Shown in pieces: positions 46,721-58,310 of a stretch of 64,000 nt of DNA (the stretch's first letter is position 1; each line of letters starts with the position of its first letter). Under the pieces are notes generated by a model. The model was not told where the DNA came from and searched no databases. It saw only the letters and a program-made list of their open reading frames with translations. Both the position numbers and the translations under genes were made by a program. The stretch lies in assembly GCA_018340375.1 (NCBI GenBank), contig JAFFJZ010000004.1, positions 49,640,001 to 49,704,000 of the forward strand, given 5' to 3'. This stretch comes from Gonatopus flavifemur (lineage: Eukaryota; Arthropoda; Insecta; Hymenoptera; Dryinidae).

Positions 46721-46917
46721 TACTGTAAGAAAAGCGGTGTCAGAATTAACACCGCGCGGATTCTATAAAAGTCCACTCCGGAATTCAGTGTTAAAATAAT
46801 TCCAAATGGTATTAGAATGACACCATACGGTGTTGAAATAACACCGTCATGTGTTGAAACAACACCATCCGGAGTGGACTTTACCTAACACTGCCAAATT
46901 TTTTAGAGTGCAGTGTA
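46721..46917. repeat. Nested MITE with 14-bp perfect inner repeat
   Basis: AAAGTCCACTCCGG (46768-46781) mirrors CCGGAGTGGACTTT (46869-46882). Outside lie TACTGTAAGAAAA and AGTGCAGTGTA. Between are repeated GGTGTTGAAATAACACC-type small palindromes. Confidence 0.55.
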
Positions 46918-47189
46918 ATACCATTCAAGGGAATATCCAAAAATTTACTACCTTACTTGGAGTGAATAATAATAAATGACATGCCTAGAGTTCCACATCG
47001 CCGCTAACCTTGAATGATTAAGTGATTTCTGAAGGCTCAAAAATAAAATTGTAAAATTTTAACCTCCAAACATTAACAAATTTGAATTTTTCCGTCCCCC
47101 ACTTCCTTATGCTCGAGTCCCCTCAAAGGAGGATAGTGAGTTTCTGAATACGCCCTTGATACCATTATATGGATAGGGAAGTATACATA

Positions 47190-48505
47190 AACGTTCTGTC
47201 AAAAAAGTACCGGGAATTGATCATTTAAAAAGTGCGACTAATGGGTTTGTCAACATTCTTTTTGTTGTTAAGTTGGTACATTCGTCCTGTATATTGACGC
47301 GGAGTTCGACTGTCATCTGTCATTCAGTTTGTTTATAGTACTCGATCTTTTCAGTTCTCTCAAGTGTGTCCCGCGATTGTCACAATGGATACAAAGATTG
47401 AATAAAGAATTTGTTTTAAATTTTGCGTTGCAAATGGAATTTCGTGTGCCGAATCGCTGAAAATGTTGGAGAAGGCTTACGGTGAGTTGACTCTATCAGA
47501 AACACGTGCATATGAGTGGTACAGTGCATTCAAAAGTGGTCGAGATGTGGTGGAAGATTTGCCTCGCTCTGGTCGTCCATCGACGTCTTTAACTGAAGTT
47601 GATATCGATAAAGTAAAGGAAATGGTGACTGAAAATCGTCACTTAAGTTTGAGAGAGATAGCAGGTGAACTTTCTGTGTCTTACGAATCAGTTCGTACTA
47701 TTTCACATGATTGTTTGGACATGAAACGCGTTGCCGCTCGATTGGTTCTGGAAGACTTGAATTTTCTCCAAAAACTGAATCGCGTACAGGTCGCTGAAGA
47801 CATGCTAGAACGAGTCAATTTTGACTCCACATTCATAACACGCATTATAACAGGTGATGAGACATGGGTTTACGAATATAACATGCAAACCAGTCAACAA
47901 GCTCCGGAGTAGCGGCTTCCAGCTGAGCCGAAACCGAAAAAGCCACGCCAAAGCCGACCAAAAGTTGAGGTAATGTTGACTGTGTTTTTTGATTATCGCA
48001 GTGTTGTACATTCGGAATTCTTGTCCGAAGGTCAGACGGTGAATAAAGAATATCATCTAAGCGTTATGCGGCGTTTAAGAGAGCAAATTGGTCGAAAAAG
48101 GCCAGATTTGTGGAAAGAAAATTCATGGATTTTGCATCACGATAATGCACCATCTCACAAGGCTTTCATTGTGAACCAATTTTTGGCCGAAAACTCAACA
48201 AATATCATCGAACAGCCACCGTATTCACCTGATCTGGCTCCAGCCGACTTTTTTCTGTTTCCAAATCTTGAATTCCACCTTCGAAGCACCCGTTTTGAAT
48301 CGATAGAAGATATTAAAGAGAATTCGCGGCGAGAACTGAAATCGATTCCGGAAAAAGCGTATAAGAAATGTTTTGTTCGATTGTTCGTTGGCATAAATGT
48401 ATCATTTCGGGAGGGGACTACTTTGAAGGCGATACAATAGATTTGGAAGAATAAAAAATATTTTGTGTTTTATTCAAGAATTCCCGGTACGGTTTTGACA
48501 GAATG
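47190..48505 (+). mobile_element. Mariner element 1
   Basis: Ends TTCTGTCAAAAAAGTACCGG and CCGGTACGGTTTTGACAGAA form inverted repeats with TA beside each (47188-47189, 48506-48507). About 1.3 kb with a transposase frame, the usual size for the family. It is nested in the hAT-like host element. Confidence 0.85.
47385..48440 (+). pseudogene. Mariner 1 transposase, two stops
   Basis: ATG 47385 to TAG 48438-48440 gives 351 codons, the normal mariner length, all in one frame but with TAA at 47403-47405 and TAG at 47910-47912. HTH region around SLREIAGELSVSYESVRTI (~residues 87-105). Catalytic triad intact: TGDETWVYEY (first D), HHDNAPSH (second D), SPDLAPADFFLF (third D), with 34 residues between the second and third (DD34D). 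Only point stops break it, so it is moderately young. Confidence 0.9.
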
Positions 48506-49033
48506 TATGTACTTATCACACTCATATTCAAAAGAATTTGGTGACGATGCGATATACTGGTAAATTGTAACAATATTCCATCATAAATCATGACAATTCC
48601 ACAATTCCATTTATAAGCTGAGTTTGCTTAGTGGCGTCCTAAGTTATCCCAACTTGCTCCAAGCATTTCGGATTTGCTATTTCCAGTTATAGAAACAAAT
48701 TGATTGGTTTGGTACAATTTGAAGCAACTGGTGTGCTATCTGGGTATACTTATTTGAGAGTCAGGGAAAATTTTGAACATGGTCAGTGAAAGTCAGGGAA
48801 AGTCAGGGAAAATGACTCTTCAAATTTTGGGGGAACCCTGATATCATATAAATAATGAATAAGGATGTGTGGAAAAACCTTGTTAAAAGATAATGCTGAT
48901 CCAGTTACACTAAGAGAAAAAATTTCCGGGAACAATAAAACATTTAGTTGAATAGTCGCCATAAAATACTTAATTGATTTGAATAAACTTTCATTGACTC
49001 AATTAAATAACTGTTTCAATTGATGAAATATTA

Positions 49034-50225
49034 GGTGTATAACTTTGCTTCCGCCATTTTGCAATAGATGGCTGTAGCGGTAAGTGGTAGTTGGATTAAA
49101 TAGATCATAGATGTCATACAATAAGCTTAGGTATTTGTAAACATAACGCCATCGAAATATTAGTCGATTTTTGTCTGCATTATAAAGTTATTCTCGATTA
49201 AACATCTCAGCTTACGAGCCAAATTCTTTGGCTGCTATTAGTGAAAGAACGTGCCGAGAGTGGTTTCAACGCTTCAAGAACGGTGATTTTAACGTCGAAG
49301 ACCAGCATGGCGGTGGAAGAGAGAAGGTTTTCGAAGATGCAGAATTGGAGGCATGACTTGATCAAGACTCGTGTCAAACGCAACAAGAATTGGCAGGATC
49401 ATTGGGAGTGACGGAATCAGCCATTTCAAAACGCCTGAAAGTCATGGGAATGATTCAGAAACAAGGGAATTGAGTGCCGTACGAGTTGAAGCCGAGAGAT
49501 GTTGAACGGCGTTTGTGTGTTTGTGAACAGCTGCTCGCAAGGCAAAAACGGAAGGGATTTCTGCATCGCATTGTAACTGGGGACGAAAAATGGGTTCATT
49601 ACGATAATCCCAAGCGCAGAAAATCATGGGGATATCCCGGCCATGCTTCCACGTCGACGGCTAAACCGAATATTCACGGTTCCAAGGTTATGCTCAGTAT
49701 TTGGTGGGACCGGCTCGGCGTAGTGTATTATGAGTTGTTGAAACTGACTGAAACAACCACAGGCGATCGTTATCGAACGCAATTAATGCGTTTGAGCCGA
49801 GCAAAGAAAGACAAATGGCCGCAATACAACAAGAGACATGACAAAGTGATTTCATAGCATGACAATGCTCGACCCCATGTTGCGAAAGTGGTCAAGACAT
49901 ACTTGGAAACTTTGAAATGGGAAGTCCTACCCCACCCGCCGTATTCTCCAGATGTTGCTCCCTCGGACTATCACTTGTTTCGATCAATGGCACACGGCGT
50001 AGCTGACCAGCACTTCCGGTCTTATGAAGAAGTAAAAAATTGGATCGATTCGTGGATCGCTTCAAGAGAGACCAGTTTTTTCAACGCGGGATTCGTATGC
50101 TGCCCGAAAGATGGGAGGAAGTAGTGGCCAGCGATGGACAATACTTTGAATCATAAATGTATAACCAGTTTTTTACAATACAGCCTTGAATTTCGGAAAA
50201 AACGGCGGAATCAAAGTTATACACC
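49034..50225 (+). mobile_element. Mariner element 2, inside the MITE
   Basis: Ends GGTGTATAACTTTGCTTCCG and GAATCAAAGTTATACACC with TA duplications at 49032-49033 and 50226-50227. The insertion point is in the middle of the older palindromic MITE. Confidence 0.85.
49223..50155 (+). pseudogene. Mariner 2 transposase, broken
   Basis: Begins within the HTH region (CREWFQRFKNGDFNVED) after a lost N-terminus. Stops: TGA 49354-49356, TGA 49471-49473, TAG 49855-49857; a frameshift near 50090 carries the end into the frame ending ASDGQYFES. Triad visible: TGDEKWVHYD, HDNARPH, SPDVAPSDYHLF (DD34D). It is of a mariner subtype related to, but distinct from, element 3 and far from element 1. Confidence 0.85.
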
Positions 50226-50371
50226 TAATATTTCATAGCATATTAAATATTTGTTTGATTGAATGAATATTTAATCGAGTCAATGAAAGTTCATTCAAAT
50301 CAATTGAGTATTTTATGGCGACTATTCAACTAAATATTTCATTGTTCCCGGAAATTTTTTCTCTCAGTGTA

Positions 50372-51689
50372 GAATGTCGTCGAAGATGTAATTGTCAAGG
50401 CTCCCGAAGATGGGCGAGGTTTGTGCTGCGAAGTGTGGATGTGTTACTATAGCCAATACTTAGCGTTACCGTGATGACGTATAAAGATGACAGACGAATG
50501 GATGATAAGAGGCGAATGATAAGAGCGACGTACGAAAAGCATACTTAATGCACCAGCCTTGGGTTCCCCGCTTAGCAAAGCATCCAACAACACGCGATCG
50601 ATACAAATTATAAATCATCCACCATCGACCACAGAAATAACGGCTAACTATCGTGGATAGCTCAAAAAAATTCCCGAGCCGATAGGGGCACTGAAACACA
50701 GCCGACCCCAAAAGGGCCACAAAGCAAGCAATAAAATAGTCGAAAAAGACAGAGCGAGGCTAAAGCGTGCAGGTTTATACTCACAGAGAAATAATGTATA
50801 ATGATGAATGGATAAAATATTACCCCCTTGCATCCCCAGATCGATAATGACTACATTTAACTGGAGCAACTGGAAATGTAGTTCATTTTAAAATAACTGT
50901 TCCAAATCTCTTTCATCTCTCTTCAGAAAGGAAACTATAAAGAGATGTCTAATGAGAAAAGGTACGTTTAATATGATCTTATTGTTCGTGCAGAATTGTT
51001 TTAATGAAGAGTATTGAATCCAATCACAATTTCTTCGTAAACAGAATCATAATGGATACACTAAACATCCTTGCATTCAACCGAATGTTGGTAATGTATC
51101 CAGAATCGTAACCAAATGTACAGTAGACTATACAAAGTGTGTGAAGGAAATTGAACATATGAAATTATACCTTCTGTATAGAGACTAGCTTGTAACTAGT
51201 GCAGAATAATTGTAGTTCAGTTCAACCAAATTGTCTAAATTGAAATTATACAACATTTGTTGTTGCTTGATATCTTGAGCCTACTATTATGAATGCCAAG
51301 AGTGTATTTTGGCATAAACTGAAACTTAATATGATTCATACATCAGCAAGATGTTATTGTGTTGTTTCACATTCATTTATGTATTTAGGTCATTTTAACA
51401 TATGCCGAGTCCCCAGTCACTTCAGTCAGACTGAAATATAGTTTACTTCAACTCATTTTTATAAAGAGAATATCGTTTCATGCTTTTGATTTTCCTTAGG
51501 GGGACTATGTAATCTGCTCCGCTTTTGTCTGCAGGTCATGAAGAAAACATCAACAGCAAAGTTCTCGACACTCAAAACTGTAGGATATCTGCCATACTTC
51601 TGTCTGTACAGAAATTGTGAATGGGGATAATGAGAGAAAAGAGTAAAAATATTGGTTGAAGAAACAGATCAGATTTCAAATAGTAGTTG
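50372..51689. other. No supported gene
   Basis: No exon or repeat boundary recognised. Short frames at 50466-50869 on the minus strand lack protein character. Confidence 0.35.
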
Positions 51690-51996
51690 TGATGGTAGTT
51701 AACAATTTATTTCTTCGAAATTTTGATTTTATAAAGGAGAGGAATAAGATCATCAGGATGAATAAACAATATCTATAAGAGTAAGTGAAATCCCCACAAA
51801 AACTCCAAAGAAGCAGGAAAAATAACGTCAAGTCCATGAAAAAATGTAAATCTCTCGTCATAACACTTGACAAAAAATTCTTGGAACAAAGACTCTACTC
51901 TGTCCAGAATTCTGCTTGAAGTGGCAAATATACAATTTCAAACAAAAATGTGAAATCAATAACAGCCACAAAATACATTTGGCGATCCAAATGGTA

Positions 51997-53278
51997 TTGG
52001 GAGTACAAATTAGTTCGGTCCGATTTAAAAAGATGACTCTCGCTCTCATAAATGTTTCATAGTCACCACCGATTTCAATTGTTTCAGAGAGGTTAGACAC
52101 CTGTGTATAATATTCAGTTGATATCACTCCGAGTTTCTTCTGGAATCCCGATTTTTACTCAGTGAAGTATGTCGAATTTCGTTTTAACTAAGCAGCATTT
52201 GCGGGAGGTGCTAGTTTTCTGTTTTAATTGAAAAAAAGTGCAGCTGAAGCCCATCGAATGCTTGTGGAAGTTTATGGTGACAATGCTCCAACTGATAAAT
52301 CATGTAGGGAATAGTGTCGACATTTTGAGAATGGCGATTTCAGTGTCGAAGACAAGCCGCGCTCAAGACAACCACAAAAATTCGAAAACGAGGAATTGGA
52401 AGCTTTACTCGACGAAGATCCGAGTCAAACGCAACAGGAGCTTGCAGAATCATTAGGAGTTACGCAACAAACAGTTTCCGTACGATTACAATCCATGGGC
52501 ATGATTCAAAAGCAAGGCAATTGGGTGCCTTATGACTTAAAGCCTAGAGACATTAAACGGCGATTTTTCACTTGCAAGCAGCTGATTCAAAGACAACGAA
52601 AAAAGGGGTTCTCACATCGGATTGTGACAGGGAATGGGAAAGGGATATTCTACGATACCCCCAAGAAAAGAAAATACTATGCTACGCCATCGACTTCAAC
52701 ATCGACACCAAAGAGGAATATTCATGGTTCAAAGATCATGCTGTGTATCTGGTGGGACCAAAAGGGTGTTATATACTATGAGTTGCTAAAACCTGATGAT
52801 TCCATTACGGGTGATCGGTGTAGGCTACAATTGATTCGTTTGAGTCGTGCGTTACGAGAAGAACGTCCGGAATACAAGGAAAGACATGACAAAGTTATTC
52901 TTTTACACGATGACGCTCGGCCCCGTGTTGCAAAAGTAGTGATAAATTATCTGGAAACGTTGGAGTGGGATATTCTACCGCACACGCCGTACTCGCCGGA
53001 CATTGCTCCTTCTGATTACTGGTTATTCCGACAGATGCAGCACGATTTGGCGACGACCGGTTCACTTCGTTCGAAGAAATCGAAAATTGGCTCCTAACTT
53101 GGATCGCCTCGAAAGATGAGACGTTTTTCCGTAACGGGATTCGAAAATTACCCGAAAGATGGCAAAAAGTGACAGCCAGCGATGGACAATACTTTGATTA
53201 ATTTGATAATTCATGTTCTTCTGAAATAAACGCATCTTCAACTGTAAAAAAACGGACCGAATTAATTTGTACTCCCAA
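51997..53278 (+). mobile_element. Mariner element 3
   Basis: Ends TTGGGAGTACAAATTAGTTC and GAATTAATTTGTACTCCCAA with TA at 51995-51996 and 53279-53280. Length 1282 bp. The uninterrupted copy at 62.6 kb shows the pre-insertion sequence. Confidence 0.9.
52169..53203 (+). pseudogene. Mariner 3 transposase, catalytic Asp lost
   Basis: ATG 52169. Breaks: a frameshift near 52230, TAG at 52312-52314, and a frameshift near 53060 that moves the C-terminus to the frame ending ASDGQYFD. A 233-codon stretch (52396-53097) is open. HTH: QQELAESLGVTQQTVSVRL. The first catalytic position reads TGNGKG where relatives have TGDEKW, so the first aspartate is replaced. Second and third are present: HDDARPR and SPDIAPSDYWLF. 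The copy is inactive on several counts. Confidence 0.88.
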
Positions 53279-53480
53279 TATGTTAACAGTTTTTGTGATA
53301 TTGTAACTTTAATTTGTCAAAAATGCATTCATAGTAATTTGTAATTTCTAAAAGAAAACATCCTTATCTTGAAAACATGTATGAAGAAAAATGGAACAGA
53401 AATTGAGTTAATCCACTTCACAACACTAGAACTCCAAGTTATTCTAAACCAATGCGGAATAAGGTAAACCACCCAAATAC

Positions 53481-54423
53481 CGTGACTTTAAGAGAAGCCA
53501 CCTAAATACTTGTGGATATAAACAAAACTCCACGCTCCTTAGGAACAGTGGAGGATAATTTTTCGTTTCGCCAGTGTTTTTGGGTGATAAATTTATCAAT
53601 CAGTTGATCAAAGACATGAATAATAATATTTATTTGGTTTTTCATTGATATAATCGAATTTTATGGGCTTGTAGCTCAATTCCGTGACAAGCTGCCAAAA
53701 CTCCGTGAAAATTCCGCTCAAGTCCGTGAAATGTATTTCACCCTGGTTAACAAAGAAATGAAGTAGGTTCAACGTTAAGATTTATTTTTCTATTTTGAAA
53801 TTCAACATCTTGTACTCTTATCAATGACAAAACGCATCGATTGATATGGGTCATAAATGAATCTGTTATATAAGTACTCCCTTAGTTTTATATGATACTA
53901 CTATCACTGACCAATAATAAAATGAATTATGATGTTAATTCTCTCACGCAGAATAAAAACCTAACAGTATGAATCAAATCTTACAAATTAGGGTAAGTGT
54001 GCTAATATTGCACCAGTGGAGAACTCGCCACGCACTTCCCCTACATGCTGAATAATTTTTTATAAAATTTCCAACATTCTTAAGCTAATATTATTTCCAG
54101 TGTTGAAGCTGATTCGACGAATATATAAATTCATCCTTATAAATCAGAGGAATAGGTTTTTTGACTAACTTGAATTGAAAATTCGATATATTATTGCTTA
54201 TTTTATAAATACAGAAAATTATAATACAGATACATTATTAATGTATATATATTTTTAGTAACTATAATTACATATGAGTGAAAACAAATTACAATTTGCA
54301 TCTGAACTGAAATTAAAAACAATGAACCAAAAATATCATTCAGTCTCCAACTTTCACACAAAACAATAAGGAATTGAAGCTTATGAAAGAATAATTCGGA
54401 TAATTATTTGCACGATTCAACTT
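53481..54423. other. AT-rich, CCGTGA motifs, no gene
   Basis: CCGTGA recurs at 53.68-53.75 kb and also near 61.86-61.95 kb, possibly ends of an uncharacterised repeat. Nothing else recognised. Confidence 0.35.
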
Positions 54424-54774
54424 TCAGTTGTAATCTGGAAATTTAAAATAACCCAACCTATCAAAAGTTGGCTCATTTAGAATGGTTAGAATTTTTCCAA
54501 AATCAACTTCGGTATCAGTGTCTTCTTTCTTCTCTAAAAATTTAACAGCAGCAGTACAATGATCCATATCAACATTTAGCACCTGTCCGACAAATTGTTT
54601 TTCTTCATTTCTTATGACATAGGGAACCACTACCCAGTTTCCAGGCTTGATTTTTGTTGGTCCTTTCATATTTTCAGTGACAGGCAATTCGGAATCATCT
54701 TTCTCGCTGTTTCGACCTTTGTCGCTCTTTGTAGCTTTATTTTGCTTAGTTCGCTTTGTTTTCACACTCTTAGC
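54424..54774 (-). CDS. C-terminal exon, pogo/Tigger-like transposase
   Basis: On the minus strand the acceptor TTCTGTTTCAG precedes 54774; the frame reads AKSVKTKRTK..., then a lysine-rich linker, then GNWVVVPYVIRNEEKQFVGQVL and ends YFKFPDYN. A short beta-rich domain of this kind (positions ~45-115 of the exon) closes many insect pogo/Tigger-like transposases and derived genes. It lies on the same strand and 3.7 kb downstream of the DDE segment (58449-60713), so I infer it is the last exon. The phase does not fit the most obvious donor (GTAAGG at 58448), so an additional small exon or another donor is needed. Confidence 0.5.
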   Translation of the reverse strand, partial: AKSVKTKRTKQNKATKSDKGRNSEKDDSELPVTENMKGPTKIKPGNWVVVPYVIRNEEKQFVGQVLNVDMDHCTAAVKFLEKKEDTDTEVDFGKILTILNEPTFDRLGYFKFPDYN

Positions 54775-55244
54775 CTGAAACAGAATTTATTAAAGAGATA
54801 ACAAGAATTTATATTTCAATTTTGTACATACACTGTTAGAAAAATCTGTTTGAAATTTAATATAAAAAGTTTGGAAGCAATTAACACACACAATTGTGTA
54901 TCAATTTTCAAACATTTTTGTATCCCAAAAATAATAGACAGAATTTTGAAATTCAAGCCACAACATTATAAAAATTGATGTAAAAAAATGCATGAATTTT
55001 CAACACTATATGACTTAATTTCCAAAATTCCTTCCAAATGTTTCATTATGTTATGGTGTGAAATTAATACAAAAAATGATGTAAAGATGTGAAATTACAA
55101 TAATACATCAACAATGATTATTAAGTAAAATATTTATGCTTTGGCCCAAAATGTCTTTAAAAATAAAAAACTGAATTTTAATCAAAAATCATGTTTCGGA
55201 GGAGAACACTTGCAGATTGTCGACCACGTTGTTCACTACGTTCT

Positions 55245-55370
55245 CATGTCATGGAGAGAAAATTGGAAACCTCGAAAAGAATCGAACCACCTAAACCAAT
55301 CCCTACCTAATGTTGCGCGATCTACTATCCTAACGCCCTAACGACCTAAGCTAAACCGGTACCTACGTGG
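55245..55370 (-). repeat. tRNA-like (SINE-type) fragment
   Basis: Minus strand: box-A-like TAGCTTAGGTCGTTAGGG, then about 55 bp later box-B-like GGTTCGATTC. The spacing and poor stems point to a tRNA-derived SINE or decayed tRNA rather than a working gene. Confidence 0.4.
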
Positions 55371-55559
55371 TTTATTAGAAAAGATCAATGTAAATGACAT
55401 GGATATCTGATTCAATCCATCGGTTGAGTATAATAATCTATTAACTTATGTGAAAACTGCAATTCGGTTGACAGATGTGAGGTTAAGTTTATGTGATAAA
55501 AAACAATGAATGAATTATTTTTGTGAAATGTGTGGTCATTATTGTTTAATTATTATGTA

Positions 55560-56622
55560 TTAAAAATCTTTTCAAGCGGAAGTTTAAAATAAATTTCAAA
55601 AACTTGGATTATTCACATAAAGCTCGTTGGATGGTTTTACTCTTGAAGAGTACTGTCAAAGTTGACATTTGCAAATTGGAGAAAAAAGTCTTATTTTCTG
55701 TCTTGAATTTGTTATTAGAGTGGTGATAAACTTGTAGGCAGAGTTTGAAGGTTGGTTGAAATCCATATTGATCAGGAAAGTCGAAACCGTATTGCAAAAC
55801 TTGGAAAATCTGTTAACGTAGCTGACAATACTGGGGTATCGAGTCAGCTTTTCCTTACTACATGAAATCTAGGCAGGAGAAATGTATCAAAATTCAGTGA
55901 ATTCAAGTTGGTGTTGAGTGAGAGAAGACAGAAATATTCATTGGATTTTATTGGTTACTATAAAAATGTCAACAAATAAGGAAAGGCTATGTAGGACTCA
56001 CTGTATCGTCTTTTAATATTTTTGTTTCAATAATGTTGTATCATGCTGCTACGAATGAATGTTATTATATTTGTGAAACACGTTCAATACACTTGTTTCT
56101 TCAATTTATTAGTAAGAAAATACAAAAATGTCCACAATACAAAATTATTGAAACAAAAATAATGAAAGATGATACAGTGAGTCCTACATAGCCTTTCCTT
56201 ATTTGCCAACATTTTTATAATAACCAATAAAATCCAATGAATATTTCTATCCTCTCTTACTTGACACTAACTTGAATTCACTGAATTTTGATACATTTCT
56301 CCTGCCTAGATTCCATGTAGTAAGGAAAAGCTGACTCGATACCCCAGTATTGTCAGCTACGTTAACAGATTTTCCAAGTTTTGCAATACGGTTTTGACTT
56401 TCCTGATCAATATGGATTTCACCCAACCTTCAAACTCTGCCTACAAGTTTGTCACTACTCTAATAACAAATTCAAGACAGAAAATAAGACTTTTTTCTCC
56501 AATTTGCAACTGTCAACTTTGACGGTACTCTTCAAGAGTAAAACCATCCAATGAGCTTTATGTGAATAATCCAAGTTTTTGGAAATTTATTTTAAACATT
56601 CGCTTAAAATACTTTTTATTAA
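55560..56622. repeat. Long inverted repeat, ~480-bp arms
   Basis: Left arm about 55560-56042, right arm about 56135-56622, spacer ~90 bp; roughly nine of ten positions match by eye. Landmarks are CTAGGCAGGAGAAATGTATC / GATACATTTCTCCTGCCTAG and GGAAAGGCTATGTAGGACTC / GAGTCCTACATAGCCTTTCC. Sequences just outside (55.44-55.56 kb and 56.8-56.9 kb) also pair, so the original element is larger. It lies in the probable intron of the pogo-like gene. Confidence 0.85.
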
Positions 56623-57640
56623 ATGAGTTCTTCATGACTCATATTACTACAAAAATGATTTGATCTCTGAGTTTTTTCTGAGAAATATTGATGTAAGTAT
56701 TTGAATAAAACTCATTCTCACTGCATCAACAAATTATGATTTTTTACATATTACAACAGCTATGACTGATTCAATAATTCATGTTGCACTGAATAATAGA
56801 TTTTTTTAATACATATTAATTAAGAACTAACGATCACGCATTTCACGAAAATAATTAATTTTTATTTTTCAATTCAAAGAAGTCAACCTCATATCCGTAA
56901 ACTATATTTCAATTCTAAAATACAAACAGATTTGTTACATCTTTCTCATTTATATCACCTGTAATTATGTGTAAAAATTAATGAAAAAACCTGTTCAGCT
57001 GTTTAAAAATCTTTATTCAATACGTGCTGTATGGGTACTGACATTTCCGATATCAAGTGTGAACAATATTTTATTCATTTTAGAATTGAAAAATTCATTC
57101 TTCTCCATTTTATATATATTTTAGTAAGCACTTGTATAATTATTAGAGATGGTTTTACTCCACATTATCAATTAGTTCAACTTATTACATACTAATAAGT
57201 AGCTCACTAGTTTTGACCAACCAACGCTAGTTGGATTCAACTTATCAGTAATTGACCAGTACCTCGCTAGTTTTTTGTGCTCAGTTTTTCCTCTCTAGCG
57301 CCTCATCAGTCATAGGATAAAATTTGTGATATTTTTACCTGGGGTGATTTGATTTTACGATGAATTTCACTGATTCTTCCTTGATAATTTCAGACTGTTT
57401 CATAGTTTCAGTTCAAAGAGATCTTACAGAAAAATATTCACTCGAATGATAAGTTGGTATTTCTTGAAGCGTAATTTTCATCAATAACGCAAGCAATTCT
57501 CAAGATGCAAGGGAAATGTTTCGCATTTCTTAAATTTCCATACATGATCTTTTCAATGATATTTACTTTTGAATTCACTCATTACAGCAATGCGATAAGA
57601 ATGATCCACACACCAATTATAAACCCTCTTCCTGCATGTC
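56623..57640. other. AT-rich, no supported gene
   Basis: Includes the outer partner of the inverted repeat (to about 56.9 kb) and a patch of CTAGTT/AACTAG motifs at 57.18-57.27 kb. No exon recognised. Confidence 0.35.
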
Positions 57641-57649
57641 TCAATAAGA

Positions 57650-57725
57650 ACATGGTCTATGGCTCAGTGGTAAATCTTTGGCTTCGACACCGAAAAGGCC
57701 CACGTTCGATTCAAACTGCAGAAGA
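57650..57725 (+). repeat. tRNA-like fragment
   Basis: Box-A-like TGGCTCAGTGGTAAATC and box-B-like CGTTCGATTCAAAC are spaced as in a tRNA, with a CTTCGACACCGAAAAG stem between. The acceptor stem does not close, so a tRNA-derived SINE head is more likely. Confidence 0.45.
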
Positions 57726-57885
57726 AAAACTTTTCCATCTTGCGAGATTTTATTATTTTTTTCTTTCATATTCAATTAGATATTGAATCAGCACCATTTT
57801 TTGGAGGAGAACCACCATATATGAGGGTTTTTAGAAGTGAAAACACCATGAACACGTGTTTATATATTTTTGTCCTTGGCAAAAC

Positions 57886-57980
57886 TCCCAGATTTTATCT
57901 AAGAAATAGTCTAGGAAAATACCTAAGAAAATGTCTAGGAAAAGTCTAGGAAAAAGCTTAGGAAAATTTTTCCTACGGGG
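57886..57980. repeat. Short GTCTAGGAAAA tandem
   Basis: CTAGGAAAA/CTAAGAAAA units repeat about every 11-13 bp, roughly six times, ending at ATTTTTCCTACGGGG. Confidence 0.5.
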
Positions 57981-58090
57981 TGTGCCTTTTTTCAATACTA
58001 TGTTTTACCATTGGAGTTATCGTACATATTGAACAAGTGATAATTAGATGCGCAAAGTGTAATTGCGCATTGATTTCATGTACATTATGA

Positions 58091-58310
58091 AAATTCAATA
58101 TGTACATTTATGAATTTTCATAAACTGTGATGAATATCAAAAACGTTGTTTGGAATTTGAGAAATATGTGATTGATTTTCCAATATTCAAATAAATACAG
58201 AAATTCAATATCTACAGTTATGAATTTTCACAAACTGTAATGAATTTCAAAACTTTTGTTTGAAATTCATGAAATATGTGATTGATTTTCCAACATCCAA
58301 ATATGGAATA
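58091..58310. repeat. 110-bp tandem duplication
   Basis: AAATTCAATATSTACA begins both at 58091 and at 58201; the following ~110 bp match closely (both end ATGTGATTGATTTTCCAA). Two units. Confidence 0.75.

Larger units (their letters stand above)
46105..48840. mobile_element. hAT-like non-autonomous host element
   Basis: Left CAGGGCCCCCCCAGA and right TTGGGGGAACCCTG are imperfect inverted ends. Both ends carry several GTCAGGGAAA motifs (about six within 46125-46240; three to four near 48755-48820), as expected of subterminal transposase sites. It contains a smaller MITE (46721-46917) and a mariner (47190-48505). Flanking duplication is not clear. Confidence 0.6.
48908..50369. mobile_element. 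Palindromic MITE split by a mariner
   Basis: Left end CACTAAGAGAAAAAATTTCC and right GGAAATTTTTTCTCTCAGTG, with TA outside each (48906-48907, 50370-50371). Arms continue inward: TTAGTTGAATAGTCGCCATA mirrors TATGGCGACTATTCAACTAA. Removing the mariner leaves about 270 bp. Confidence 0.8.
51690..53480. repeat. Dispersed repeat copy A, split by a mariner
   Basis: 51690-51996 plus 53279-53480 together form the reverse complement of about 62285-62840. Shared landmarks are CCAGAATTCTGCTTGAAGTG (51.92 kb; complement at 62.70 kb) and CTTGAAAACATGTATGAAG (53.37 kb; complement at 62.52 kb). The mariner 51997-53278 interrupts this copy only. Confidence 0.75.

Noticed and set aside
57650..57725. Functional tRNA gene
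   Set aside because: Boxes A and B are present, but the acceptor stem does not pair; kept only as tRNA-like.
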